NCBI GenBank assembly: GCA_037157565.1
Contig: JAZHRO010000022.1
Location: 9,114,001 to 9,178,000, forward strand
Reading direction: 5' to 3'
DNA length: 64,000 nt
Source of the DNA: Thalassia testudinum
Taxonomy: Eukaryota; Streptophyta; Magnoliopsida; Alismatales; Hydrocharitaceae
Below the pieces are notes generated by a model. The model saw only the letters and a list, made by a program, of their open reading frames with translations. It did not search any database and was not told the DNA's origin. How positions within the stretch are numbered: the first letter of the stretch is position 1; every line of letters starts with the position of its first letter. Position numbers and translations under genes: made by a program. Of this stretch, positions 46,109-56,902 are shown one piece after another.

Positions 46109-49100
46109 TGTTGGTGCTAGAGTACCACGATCGTTTATTTTGATGATAACATAGCACGTGTCATTTAATATTTGCACTTGAAGTCTTAGATTTCAAGTTA
46201 ATTGCAAATGGAGACGTGGTTAGACGGAGTTCGAGCTCGCATCCATGGCGGATTGGAGGAGCTTGACGGAAAACAGAGGAGCTTCGCGAGGAGCGATGGC
46301 TTGATGAAGGAAGGAGATGGAGAATAGGATAGATTTCCTTTCCTTGTACTCTATGTATCTTTATTTCTTTTGTTGCTCTTTATTTTGTTACTTAGATTCA
46401 TGTTAAAGAGCCTCAAAGTACCCTAACAGTAGTCCTAGGAACACTTGCACAACCCTAGGATACTTAGGTTTTCTGTAGAGAACTTAGAAAACCAAAATAT
46501 GGTTTAGACATTGTAACGACCCGATTCCCAAGTCCCTACGAGACACAAGAACGGGACCGACTCGACTAATCCCAAGACCTAGTCGTCCAACGAGGAAGTA
46601 ACCAGAAGAGCAGTAAAATAAACCACATTCAGCATGAATATAACTAACAGTAAGGAAATACAGCAGTAAGGAAAGAAACCACTACAGTATATACCACCAC
46701 AACAGTAGAACAACATTCATAACATAATATGAACTGCAGGTAAAGAAAAGTACAGCGGAAACAAGAACTACTCACTATAACGGAACAGAAAGAGGTACAA
46801 GAGAACAGTGGTAACTCTACTGGACCCTACTCGGCCCAGCGTCCTCTACAGCCGCTGACCCTGGCTGCTCAACACCTGGTCCTGAAAGGTAATGAGTGTA
46901 ACACGTCAGCAAAATGCTGAGTAGAGTGGCAGCTAAACTAAAGAAACAGTAAAGTGTACAGTAGCTGTTTAATTTTCTTTCTTCCTTTATTTACGTCTTT
47001 CTATTGTTTCACAATTTATCTATTTCTCAGATCCTTCACTTGATCTCGAATGTTCCTCGTGGGAACGATCTTGATTGCAGTCTTTTCCGAACAGTAGAAG
47101 TAGCACGTGGTGCTCTCCTGGCCGGGAGAGTCCCCCGGGTGATCCTACTCTCAGTCAACCACCCCAAGGTCACTGACAGACGTAACGGTGACTACGGCAC
47201 ACGCGGTAAACGCACGGGTAGCTAACCCGCACTGGCACGCGGTCAGTCGTTTCCGTTAACGGTGTGCCCAAAGCACAGCACGGAACCAGTACAGGGTAGA
47301 GCCCTCTCAGTAACAGGGGTCCAACCCCTCCACAGTAACCAAACAGGGGCCTTTCCCCTCCACAGTCCGCGCACCCTCGCCTGACTACCCTGGTTTGCCC
47401 CAGTGGGCCTAACAAGTCGGTGTGGGAGGCTAGCAGAACCCCGGGGCCCGTGGGTAGCTAGTACCTCCCTACATTAGTAGCTCTCCTCGGTACTACGTAC
47501 ACGAGGGCCAGCAAGTCGGTACAGAGTGGCCAGTCCTAACCCCGGGTCCCTGGGGCGGCTGGCTCCGCTCTGCACTAAACAGGGGGGACAGTCGCTCTCC
47601 TTGGTACTCCGTACTCAAGGGCCAGCTCACTTCCCCAATTCTATTCCATTCACTTTTCAGGAGTTCTACTCCTAATTCCCCGTAGGGTTCCAGCTCTTTA
47701 ACTCAGAACATTCCAGTTTCACCATTCCAGTTTCACGTTCATACATCCCATATTCTTAATCATGTTCATTTATTCATAACAGGCAGCTGTTAATTCAATT
47801 CACAGGCAGCTATTATTTCCTTTCCACATTTTCCAAGACTGCAATATTCATACATTCCACTAGTTTTCCCGTCCTAGGATTCATGCCATATCCTAGGATC
47901 TATCATACAATCTAGTTTTCCAGCCCTAGGATTCATGCAACACCCTAGGAATCTACCATTCAATCTATTTCTCATTCCTAGGATTCATGCAATGTCCTAG
48001 GTTCTATTTATGTTTTCATAATTTAACAGATTATACTTAAAGCCACTCTACCGGTTACAACAGGCGAACTGGGGGCGTGGTCGGGAATCCCGCGTGCCTC
48101 CGCAACCCCCGAGACTGCAACGGAACGGGGTCCTATCACAAGGATCAAACAAAAGGAACTTCTCAAAACAGTATACATCTACTGTAGACAGGTAGAGGAT
48201 GTAATTCCGAAAAGAACGCAACTTGAAACGTGGAAAACGGAGCCCGAACGGGCCCAAAACGGGTCGAAAACGATGAAACAGTGCAAAATTAGACGTCTGG
48301 ACTTCTTCCAGACGTCTTAAAAAGTGGATCAGGGAATTACCTTGCTCTACGTGGGCTCTTAGACGTCCAGAAGCCTGCGGGGGCGTCTGGCCTAGTTCCC
48401 AGACGTCCGATGGTCACCCAGGACGTCTGGAAGTCGTTCCCACCGTCTGGCACTGCAGCCAGACGTCTGATTCGCGTTGGATGCGAATCTCCGACCTTGC
48501 GCGTACCCATTTCCTCTCTCTCTTAGTACGGTCAATCGAAGGGAAGGAAGAAGACGGAAAAACTCACCTTTCAGAAGTTTGGACAGTTTTCCAGACGTCG
48601 TTCCAGTCGTCTGTCTAGAAGCACAGACGTCTGATTCTGGAAAATTTTCCAGAACCAGGGCGCCACTCGCCCTCCGCTCGCGACGCCCGGCCACGCTGCG
48701 AGTGCTCCGCCTGTTGCTCGAGCCACAGCAGTCCTCCTGCGTCGCTCCGCGCCCGCTGCGCCCCCTGTCGGCCGGCCCTAGCAGCCCCGGCGAGCTCGCC
48801 CTAGCAGCCCCGGCGAGCTCGCCCTCACGGTCGAGCGCCTCTCCCACGTGCAGCACCTCCTCCCACGCTCACCGCGGCTGTCGCTGCCGCTGCACCCTCG
48901 CACTCGCTCTCGCACACTGGCTGAAGGAGAAGAGGAAGGAGGCGGAGGTGACGGGAGTGAGGGAGAGGCGTGGCCCTTTTAAGGCCGCGCGAGGAGGAGA
49001 GAGAGAACGCGACAGAGGCATCTGCGGCCGCAGGAGAGAGGGAAAAAGAGGGAGAGAGAGAGAGAAAATGCAGGTCTGCGCGCTCAGGCGCGTAGACGAA

Positions 49101-50576
49101 CAGTAGCATGCCAAAATAACCGATTTCCAGACGTCTGGAAATGATCCCAGACGTCTTGTCCGACGTCTGTAAGTAATTCCAGACGTCTGGTACGACGTCT
49201 GGGACACCTCCCAGACGTCTTAAAAGACGTCTGAAGAGCCCGTTCGTAACAGACAGCCATATCAGACGTCTAATATGAAAATCAGATGTCTGATATTGAC
49301 TTTTAAGACGTTTGACTGTTGACTCAGACGTCCGATAACATTTAGGCTGGACTTAGTTAGTTCTGTTTAATGAAATCAGACGTCCAGACCGTAGTCCAGA
49401 CGTCTTAGAAGACGTCTGATGATTTTGCCAGACGTCAAATTAGTGGACCATTGGTTACTTTACAAACACTAAAGAAAATGACCATTGCCTCGTATCAGAC
49501 GTCCGTAGAGGACCCCGGACATCTGATACATGACCGTTTTACCTCGGTTGACCCAAAATCTCTTTTCAGAGATTTTATAGCCATTGCACTCTCTTGGAAA
49601 TCCATTCTGCAGAAAAAGTAGGTTTCCAGACGTCCAGACATCATTCCAGACGTCCTGTATATCGTCTGATGACAATTCATTAGAATCTTGTTTAGATCTG
49701 ATTTAAGTCAGGAAGGAAACTCGCCTAAAATCGAACGTCTGACTTTGTTCCCAGACGTCTTAAACTGGTTTTCCAAATGTCTGATGCCAGGATCAGACGT
49801 CTGATAACTCTGTCAGTGTAATGATTAATCTTGATTTTGGCCTGATTCTCTTGGATGTTGTACCCAACGGCTATGGAAGCCTTCTAAGGCCTTCCAAAGC
49901 CTTCCTAGGGCCTCTATAAATAGAGGAGAACCTTTGCCACTCAAACACACACCAAGACACACTAAGCAAACCACTTTCCACATCTTTTGTGTTCAAGAGA
50001 AGTAGTTGAAGTTTTAGCTCTCCAAGCTTAAGTTCTACATCTAGAGAGCATCAATCATTTGCGCACCCGCTCTCCCGCCGTAGTTCACGAGAGCACCGTT
50101 GCGTCATCGCGTAGTTCACGCATCTGCATCGTTGACGCACTTCTAGCAAAGTGAAGCATCCTAACTCCTATAGAAGCTTAGCTTAAGAATTACTTTGTTG
50201 GCTCTATAGGATTATTGTCATTCTTTACTTTGTTATTTGGTTGGATATTTACGTTACGAATTCCCATCTCCTTCGTGAGACAAAATCCTTCTCGTGAAGA
50301 GAAGGGGTTTGAGGTACGCTACCCTCGCATTTGTAGCGTGGTTGTAATTGAGGTTGTATTACCCTCGTTTAAGTAGTACGTTAGTGGATTTGATCAACTT
50401 GGTTGATCGGAAAATCCTAACTTGAGAGGGTTAGGTGGTGGTTTTCACCCGAGTTGGGTTTCCACCTAAAAATCAGTGTACATTGTGTGATTGTTATTTT
50501 GTGAGATTGTTCCATTTATAATTCAGCATTATTTTTACATCACGCTGATCTCACCCCCTCCAAGTAGGGAATTACA
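46109..50576 (+). repeat. Family B 3' LTR, split by family A solo LTR
   Basis: LTR sequence at 46109-46511 and 49252-50576. Differs from the 5' LTR by scattered substitutions. TATA box at 49915-49923. Confidence 0.93.
46512..49251 (-). mobile_element. Family A solo LTR inside family B LTR, minus strand
   Basis: A full-length LTR (2,740 bp), TGTAACGACCC to TTCGTAACA. The flanking 5-bp repeat is GACAT (46507-46511) on the left and GACAG (49252-49256) on the right. The uninterrupted 5' LTR of family B reads TTTAGACAGCCATATC at about 35820, which is the empty site and shows that GACAG was the target. Retains CAGACGTCTG clusters at both its leader and U3 ends, and a hairpin at 48633-48656. Confidence 0.95.
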
Positions 50577-50742
50577 GAGGCTCCCCAGGCTGATAAATCT
50601 AGACTTGATCCAACTTACAAGGTCGTGGACGTGGTTGAGCTTGGAGGCGAGGAGGCACTTGAGCTCATGGAACTTGAACCGAGAGTAGGCGAAGATGTAG
50701 AGTGTGACGTGACCACCGGAGAGGATTTCACCATGATGGTTT
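50577..50742 (-). pseudogene. Host coding-like fragment interrupted by family B
   Basis: The minus strand is open from about 50742 to the GAGGC duplication and includes FHELKCLLASKLNHVHDLV and SWIKSRFISLG; the frame continues at 35425-35316. CCTT/GTAAGT at about 50620 could be a splice donor, so the open frame may not all be exon. A minus-strand frame with an ATG at 50878 overlaps in another phase. Family unknown; it could be a decayed host gene. Confidence 0.3.
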
Positions 50743-50939
50743 CAGTGCTTCTATGCTTTCTTCTCTCCCTCGATTCTTTAATGCGACAAATCCCCTTCTC
50801 ATCATTCTTAGTCACACACACTTTCCCGACAACACTTGATGCCAGTGAGTTATTTCCCATCGTCATTAATGCGTACATAGTTCGGTAATCGTATGCATTC
50901 CCCCGATCACATCTTGAAGATATTGTTACATGCTTAAAA

Positions 50940-51345
50940 TTTCCATTTTTTTTTTTAAAGAAATAAATGACTACTCATCAAGATTTATTGATATTAGATT
51001 TATTTTTATTTTTATTTTTATCTTTTTTATTATTTATTTTTAAAATTTTGAATTTTAAAATTATTATTATTTATTATTTTATTTTTAAATTTACTTTTAT
51101 TTAATAACATTTTCTTGTTAAAATTATATTTTATAGAAAATTATTTTTTATATATTTTTAAATATTTTTATATAATTATAAAAATATTTTAAAATATTGT
51201 CATATATATTTTTATTTGTTTATAATTTTCTTTAAGTTATATTTTATATCTTTACATTTTTATATTTTAGGTAATATCTAACGTAAATCCATGACCCAAT
51301 TTAATATAATTAGATATCATATTGATTAGATTTTTACACTTTAGA
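50940..51345. repeat. Very AT-rich low-complexity tract
   Basis: Mainly TTTTTATTTTTA, TTATTATTATT and ATATTTTTA runs. No gene. Confidence 0.85.
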
Positions 51346-52469
51346 TTGGGTCGGATCAGGTACTAATGGGGGTGGAAACCCGACTCACGAACACCCTACC
51401 TCTACCTCCTCCTCCCCCTCTCCGGCTCCAACCCACCCCCTACTCCTCCGCGTCCGCTCCCCCTCCCTCGACCCCTTCCTCCTCTCCCTCCTCCGCCGCC
51501 TCGACATTCATCTGCTGCACACACCACCCCCCAAACAAGGTTCTGCGGTTGAGTTACGCCCTGCGCTGGGCGTTCATCGGGTGGCTGCTTGTGCCCAATG
51601 CAAAGCTCGCACTGTTTGAACATCGGGTGGTTGCTACTGCTACTCCTGGTGGCTGTTAAATTCCTCAGTTCCTGCCAGGAGAATGCCATGCAAGGCCGCC
51701 CTCGCGGGAAGTGCTGGCGGTGGCCCTGATGCAGCGGTCATGCATGGCAGAGCCACGGTCGATCTCTTCACGGTTGATGTACCCGACCCTTGACGCTGGG
51801 GACCGAATTCTGGCGGAGAAGGTCAGGTACTTTGGATTATGCCGTAATGTAATTGGATTCCATTCTTAAATCTTATTCCAACATTTTTCAGTTGTGATCT
51901 CGTTTTATTAATCATGAAAGCTGGTTTAACTACAACTGCAACCCAATTACATGGGAAACAATCCAAAGGGGATCTTATCTTATGCATTGGTGTTCTGAAG
52001 GTTTTGTGTTCCCTCTCAATTTTTTGCGTAACTCTTTGGTATATTGGTTATGATTGTGGGTACCATATTTTTTCAGGAAACCCAAAGTTACCGACTTAGT
52101 TATCATTGGATAGAGCTCTTGTGATGTGTTCATCAAGAGCATTGTTGCTGAATTCGTTCAGGTGATTCTCTCTCTAGCTAGCTCGTACCTGTTTGATACG
52201 AATGCACATTGAACTTACATGAAATGGAATCAAATACGAATCAATTGGATTCGGATACCCTATCCCTCAAGGAGGACTCCAAAGCAAGGTGTGTAATTAA
52301 TAGAACTGATTTGAGATTGTATAAGATTGTATATCAGTCATTGATATGTTTCTTTATAAAAGAACTTGTGTTTTTTATTTCAAGTGAAGCTATGGAAGGT
52401 CTCTGGACATCTCCTATCAATATTTAAACACCTTTTCCCAGTTCGCTCACATCTTTTCCCCCTAAAAAA

Positions 52470-52735
52470 ATACAATGACAATAACTAAGTCTTTTCCCAC
52501 ACTAAGTGGGGTCGGCTATATATATTCTTTGCCTCCAGATCTATTTTGAGTCATTTCTGAACTTAAATTGAAGTAATTGAGGTATAGTTTCCTTCTAACA
52601 CTTATTTGGCTTTCCTTATCTCTAAAAAAATATCTTGGATATTTTATTTTTCCTGTAAAAGTTAGTAGATAATGTGATTCAGTTGGATCACCTAAGCTAA
52701 CCTGCTTGGGATCTTGGTTGCCCAATCACAACTCA
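52470..52735. repeat. Dispersed repeat with GTGGGGTCGGCTA motif, SINE-like
   Basis: CACTAAGTGGGGTCGGCTATATATATTC followed by TCTTTGCCTCCA is a motif I associate with a widespread plant SINE-like repeat. I see no A/B boxes or tail, and boundaries are uncertain. It lies between the peptidase and PP2C remnants. Confidence 0.35.
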
Positions 52736-52816
52736 CATTCACCTGTGTTTTCACCTAACCTTATAACATTATATTTATCCTTGTATGGAATTCATTATTT
52801 ACTGTTCAAATTTTAG

Positions 52817-55785
52817 GTGTTTGATGGCCATAATGGAACTACAGCAACAATATATTCTAAGGAACACTTATTAAGTCATGTAATGACAGCAGTTCCACGT
52901 GATCTTGGAAGGGGATTGTGGCTTCAAGCGCTAACGTGTGCATTATTAGCTGGTTTTGTGAAGACTGATAGAGAAATTTAGAAGAGAGGTGATTACTTAA
53001 GTTGATGTCTTTTTCTCTTAGCTAACTTGTAGCATACCTCTTTTCAAAACAAACAAAATTGCAGCATGCCATGTTTATTGCTTTTTTATTTGCATCTTTA
53101 ATCAGGTGAGACATCTAGAACTACTGTAACTTTTGTAATAGTTAATGGGTGGACAATTACTGTTGCTTCTGTTGGTGATTCCTGTTGCATCTTGGATGCT
53201 CAAGGTTGAGAAGTTACTCTTTCGATGGTGGACCATGGGTTAGAAGAAAATGCTGAAGAGTAAGAGCTTTTTTCCAACTTGCTAAATCTTCTAGAGTTTC
53301 ATTTTTCCCTCCTTTTCCATTAAACTGGTATTGGTTTCCAAGAGAGAACGTGTGACTGCAAGTGGAGGGGAAGTAGGTAGGTTGAGTATTGCTGGTGGGG
53401 TGGAGGTATTTATCCTTGCATTGGCATAATTTGTATTTATGTAGTACATTGCATGTTTCAAAAGCATCTACCATTATTTGCCTTTCAATTTGGCCCATCA
53501 CATTGTTGGCCTGGTGGCTTATGCCTTTCATGATCTATTGAAAACATGGACGCTGGTGAATTTATTATACTGATACCTTATGTTAAACAAGTGAAGGTAA
53601 ATATATGTCTATGATGCTTCTAAGTGTTGTGTTCTCATATTTACCTTCAATGTTGATTGGTTTTTGGTTGCAATTTGAAATGGGCACCTATCACATCTAG
53701 TTTTATTTTATTGACAACTATTTGATGAACTGTCAAAAAAAAAGGTTTGTTATGGAGGTGGCCATTTTGTCACCATAATTTGTTGTGAGCTGGTTTCTAA
53801 GCTCCAGGAAATGAGATGGTTCATTTATGATTAAACTGAAAGAATTTGGCCTTATTTCCAATTTTGGATTCTTATCATATTAAAATGTAGCTGGTTCTCA
53901 TTGCCATTTCTAGGCAATTTAGAGCCGAAAAGTTAATATTTCGAAATCTATTAACAATTTTCAATGTTTTGAGGTGACAAATACAAACACCATCCTTGTT
54001 CGATAGGTACGAAAGTTGACTGTATAGTGCTATGTTTGTTTGGCATTTAGTACATAGGAGATAATAGGATAAACAAGATGAAACTTTTGTTTCTACATTT
54101 AATTTTATGCAAAGGATTCCTTTCCATCATTATCTTCTAATTGAGCTAAGCTTTCTTGAAAAATATAGCACACTGAGGCGGTTAGATCTCCATTTATGTA
54201 TCGACCTGCTATATTATTTTGTATGCACACTCATGTGGTTAGATCTGGAAAATCTGTAGATGATTGCTGTGAAATAGACATCAAAATAATTATAGAGGGA
54301 TCTAAACATTGAACTTTGTCAGTATTTGGTGTTCACACCTGTTGAACCTTGCTCGTGGATGGTATGAGAATTCAAACTTCTTGTACAATCCCAGTTATGC
54401 ATGTCTGCATTAGATAACATAATAAATTTGTTGATTGAACTCAGGTAGTTTATCTGTTTGCTCTACTCTTAGGATATCTTTAAAATTAACAGGAACAACT
54501 ATCACAAAGCCAATGCTATGAATTTAAGATGTATCAGTATCCTTTTGAAATGATCTTTATTGCTCAAAACTGAGTACTAATTGAATCGGATTTGATTGGA
54601 GATTAAAGCAAAGGACTTCTTTAGCTTTGAATGTCATTTACATTGTTCCATTTCTTCCCATCGCACTCAGCACAGATGGCTACCAAAGGGTGTCTGCCGT
54701 ACTAGTAATGGTGAGTCTTTTTTTTTTGAAAAGTGGTAATGTTGTGAATCTGGCCCCCTTTCCAGGTTCTTTTGCTTTTGCTTTTCCTTTTTTTTGTGTG
54801 GGCTTCTAGGGGAGGTGGGGTCATAACAGATTTCCTTTACATTTTTTTTGCAACAATTCAATAAATTCATCACACCTTCTTGTTGTTGATATGAGTCAAT
54901 CTCACTCGCTGACACCTTAATATGCTTTCACCTTATCTCTGTCACGGAAAAATATATTCTTTAGGTCTCTAATTGTTTAGAATGTTGCACCACCACTCAA
55001 CTAAAGGGGGGAGACTCATCATTACATCTGATGGTATATAGATGCACTACCATCAGATGTGGCTGCAAAGTGCTGCTGTGGTTTCCCATCCGAACTTGCT
55101 GCCCGTCAAGTTGTAAAGGTGATCTTAATTATTTTTTGTGTTATTTTTTAAGCTTTAAAAGCTTGAATTCTGGTTTATAGGGTGGTTGGCTAGTTGCTCA
55201 TCCACCTGTCCATATAATTGTTAATCTTGATTTCTTATATGATTCTCATTATTTTCCCAAGTTGGAAAGATTTGAACCATGATGCATAGAATAGAAGTCT
55301 AATTGTTCAACTTCTAGAGCATGTAAGTAACTGCTTAAGGTTCTTCTCGTTTATAGCTCTTGGTATTAGTAGTAATCTATTCTTTTTTTTATACCAGTTA
55401 ATTTAACAAGTGAATGCAATCTCTTTTTCAAGTCAACTACTGGGTTGAACTTTGATTCATTATGCTTTGTATGATGATGACAAATATGCATTGCCCTTTA
55501 TGGACAATTCAGGAAGCACTTCAGACAAGAGGACTAAAAGATGATACTACTTGCATTGTAGTGGATATAATTCCACCTGACTGATCTACACCACCACCAT
55601 CACCTCCTCCCAAAAGATCAAATAAGTTGAGGTCTTTCTTTTTAAGGAAGTCAACCAGTGACTCTACAAATAAGCATACGAAAAGGCTATCAACTGTTAG
55701 TATAATTGAAGAGTTGTTCCTTTCAAAAAATAATTGAAGAGTTGTGTGAAGAAGGCTCAACAATGCTTGCAGAAAGGTTAGATTT
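52817..55785 (+). pseudogene. PP2C-type protein phosphatase gene, decayed, introns kept
   Basis: Five pieces follow plant PP2C order: VFDGHNGTTATIY with the metal-binding DGHNG (52817-52988), TVTFVIVNGW and VASVGDSCCILDAQG (53106-53259), ERVTASGGEVGRLSIAGGVEV (53341-53405), CWPGGLCLS with DAGEFII and PYVKQVK (53507-53596), GGRLIITSDG and AAKCCCGFPSELAARQVVK (54995-55120), and GLKDDTTCIVVDIIPPD (55513-55590) with a basic tail to about 55785. PP2Cs remove phosphate from Ser/Thr using two metal ions. In-frame stops (after DREI, after DAQG) and a frameshift near SDGI break it. Intervening DNA with AG/GT borders shows it is not a processed copy. The start, before DGHNG, is missing. Confidence 0.85.
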
Positions 55786-56902
55786 TAATTTCCATCTCAT
55801 CATGGTATGAAAGGTCTGTCCGGCTTCTAAAAATCAACAATCGTGATGATTTTGAACTAATATATTCTCCATTTGATAAGGAAAAAAAGACTCAAGAAAA
55901 TCATTATGTAATGATGCTCTGAGATAACGAGGCATTTTTTTGTAAAATGTTTTATTGGGTGGGATGCCAGGCAATTCCATAGTCAGATTATTTTCTTGTC
56001 TGTTTAATGTTGCAATTAGTGCCTTTTCTCACATCAAAGCAGGTAGAATCTTAGTTTGGTAAAGGTTTTAAATTCCCTGACTGGAGAGATGATTGCAATG
56101 GACTATGATCATGGTTGGTTGATGACATATTTTGCTCTAGTATTTATTTCGGGATCTAATTTGCAATGATAACAATCTTATACCTATATGTGCATATCTT
56201 TTAGTGATTGTAATCTTATACAATCTTGCACATAATTTGAGATCAGGTGCAGCTGATGGCTGCATAAGGCAAATTCTCATCGACCATTTTGCAAGCAACG
56301 CATTAATTGTTTTTACATTGCGATTTTCTTGAATTATCTGTTCATTATTTTGAGATGATTCCTTGATTTTTATAAGGACGTGAAACTGCAATCAAGCTCA
56401 TGTTTTGCAAAGTTCAGCAGCTCAAGGATGGGAAATTGATGGTGTATGGCATTGTCCAAGATGAAGATTTCGTACTAGAGCCACTTGCTTATGAGATGGA
56501 ACCAGTGGTATTTTTTTCTCTCTCCCCATACAAGTCATTTACAAGTAAATTCTCCATGTGCATTTAATTGTGAGTCACGACCATAATTTCTGCTACCTGC
56601 TTGCAGCTTGTTCCCAAGGGCTATGTGTTTGTTATGAGATATAATAGGAACTACAATTTTGATTCTCATAACAAGTCTCTAGTATTTCTTAAATAATATT
56701 AATTTGGAGAACCAATATCTCACCCCTTTTTTTATGGAGTTCAGGGGGCCTCGTCTTGTGAAGGACATTGTGGGAAGATCTATGCTTCAATATTGTCCTT
56801 CTAGAAACCACCACTTTTTTTATGGTTTGAGCAAGAATATATGTGCGTGAAGCTTTTGCAGTTGCATATAAATAAAACCCCTTTATTTGATCTTGTTAAA
56901 AA

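Larger units (their letters stand above)
35426..50576 (+). mobile_element. Family B copia-type, gag-only LTR element with nested insertions
   Basis: LTRs start TGTTGGTGCT (35426, 46109) and end GGGAATTACA (44005, 50576); the whole is flanked by GAGGC (35421-35425, 50577-50581). Removing the family C element (36855-43744) and the family A solo LTR (46512-49251) leaves LTRs of about 1.7 kb and an internal region of only 2.1 kb. The primer site is TGGTATCAGAGC (44008-44019). The internal region encodes a UBN2-type gag with a zinc knuckle and a coiled-coil-like part, then seven polypurine tracts. No protease, integrase or reverse transcriptase remains. This fits the gag-only class called TR-GAG; multiple polypurine tracts suggest a Sirevirus relative (inference). 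Confidence 0.93.
51690..56808 (+). pseudogene. Thylakoidal processing peptidase-like (type I signal peptidase) gene, decayed
   Basis: Blocks in order match plant chloroplast type I signal peptidases. MAEPRSISS-RLMYPTLDAGDRILAEKV lies at 51743-51825 (key residues EPRS, MYPT, GDRI, AEK), then YFFRKPKVTDLVII and CDVFIKSIVAE (52066-52160). LKDGKLMVYGIVQDEDFVLE spans about 56426-56485, LVPKGYVFV with FDSHN is at 56607-56672, and GPRLVKDIVGRSM lies at 56746-56785. Family function: removes signal peptides from proteins entering the thylakoid. The catalytic Ser before MYPT is Leu here, there is a stop in the second block, and the GDNR box is damaged. Exon boundaries are approximate. PP2C remains sit between the second and third blocks, and a LINE follows. 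Confidence 0.82.

Noticed and set aside
51240..51360. Another hAT-like end near GGGTCGGATCAGG
   Set aside because: No partner inverted repeat or duplication found within the AT-rich flank.
51366..51659. A proline/serine-rich N-terminal exon before the peptidase blocks
   Set aside because: It could be a transit peptide, but composition alone does not support it, it ends in a stop before the first conserved block, and the minus strand is equally open.
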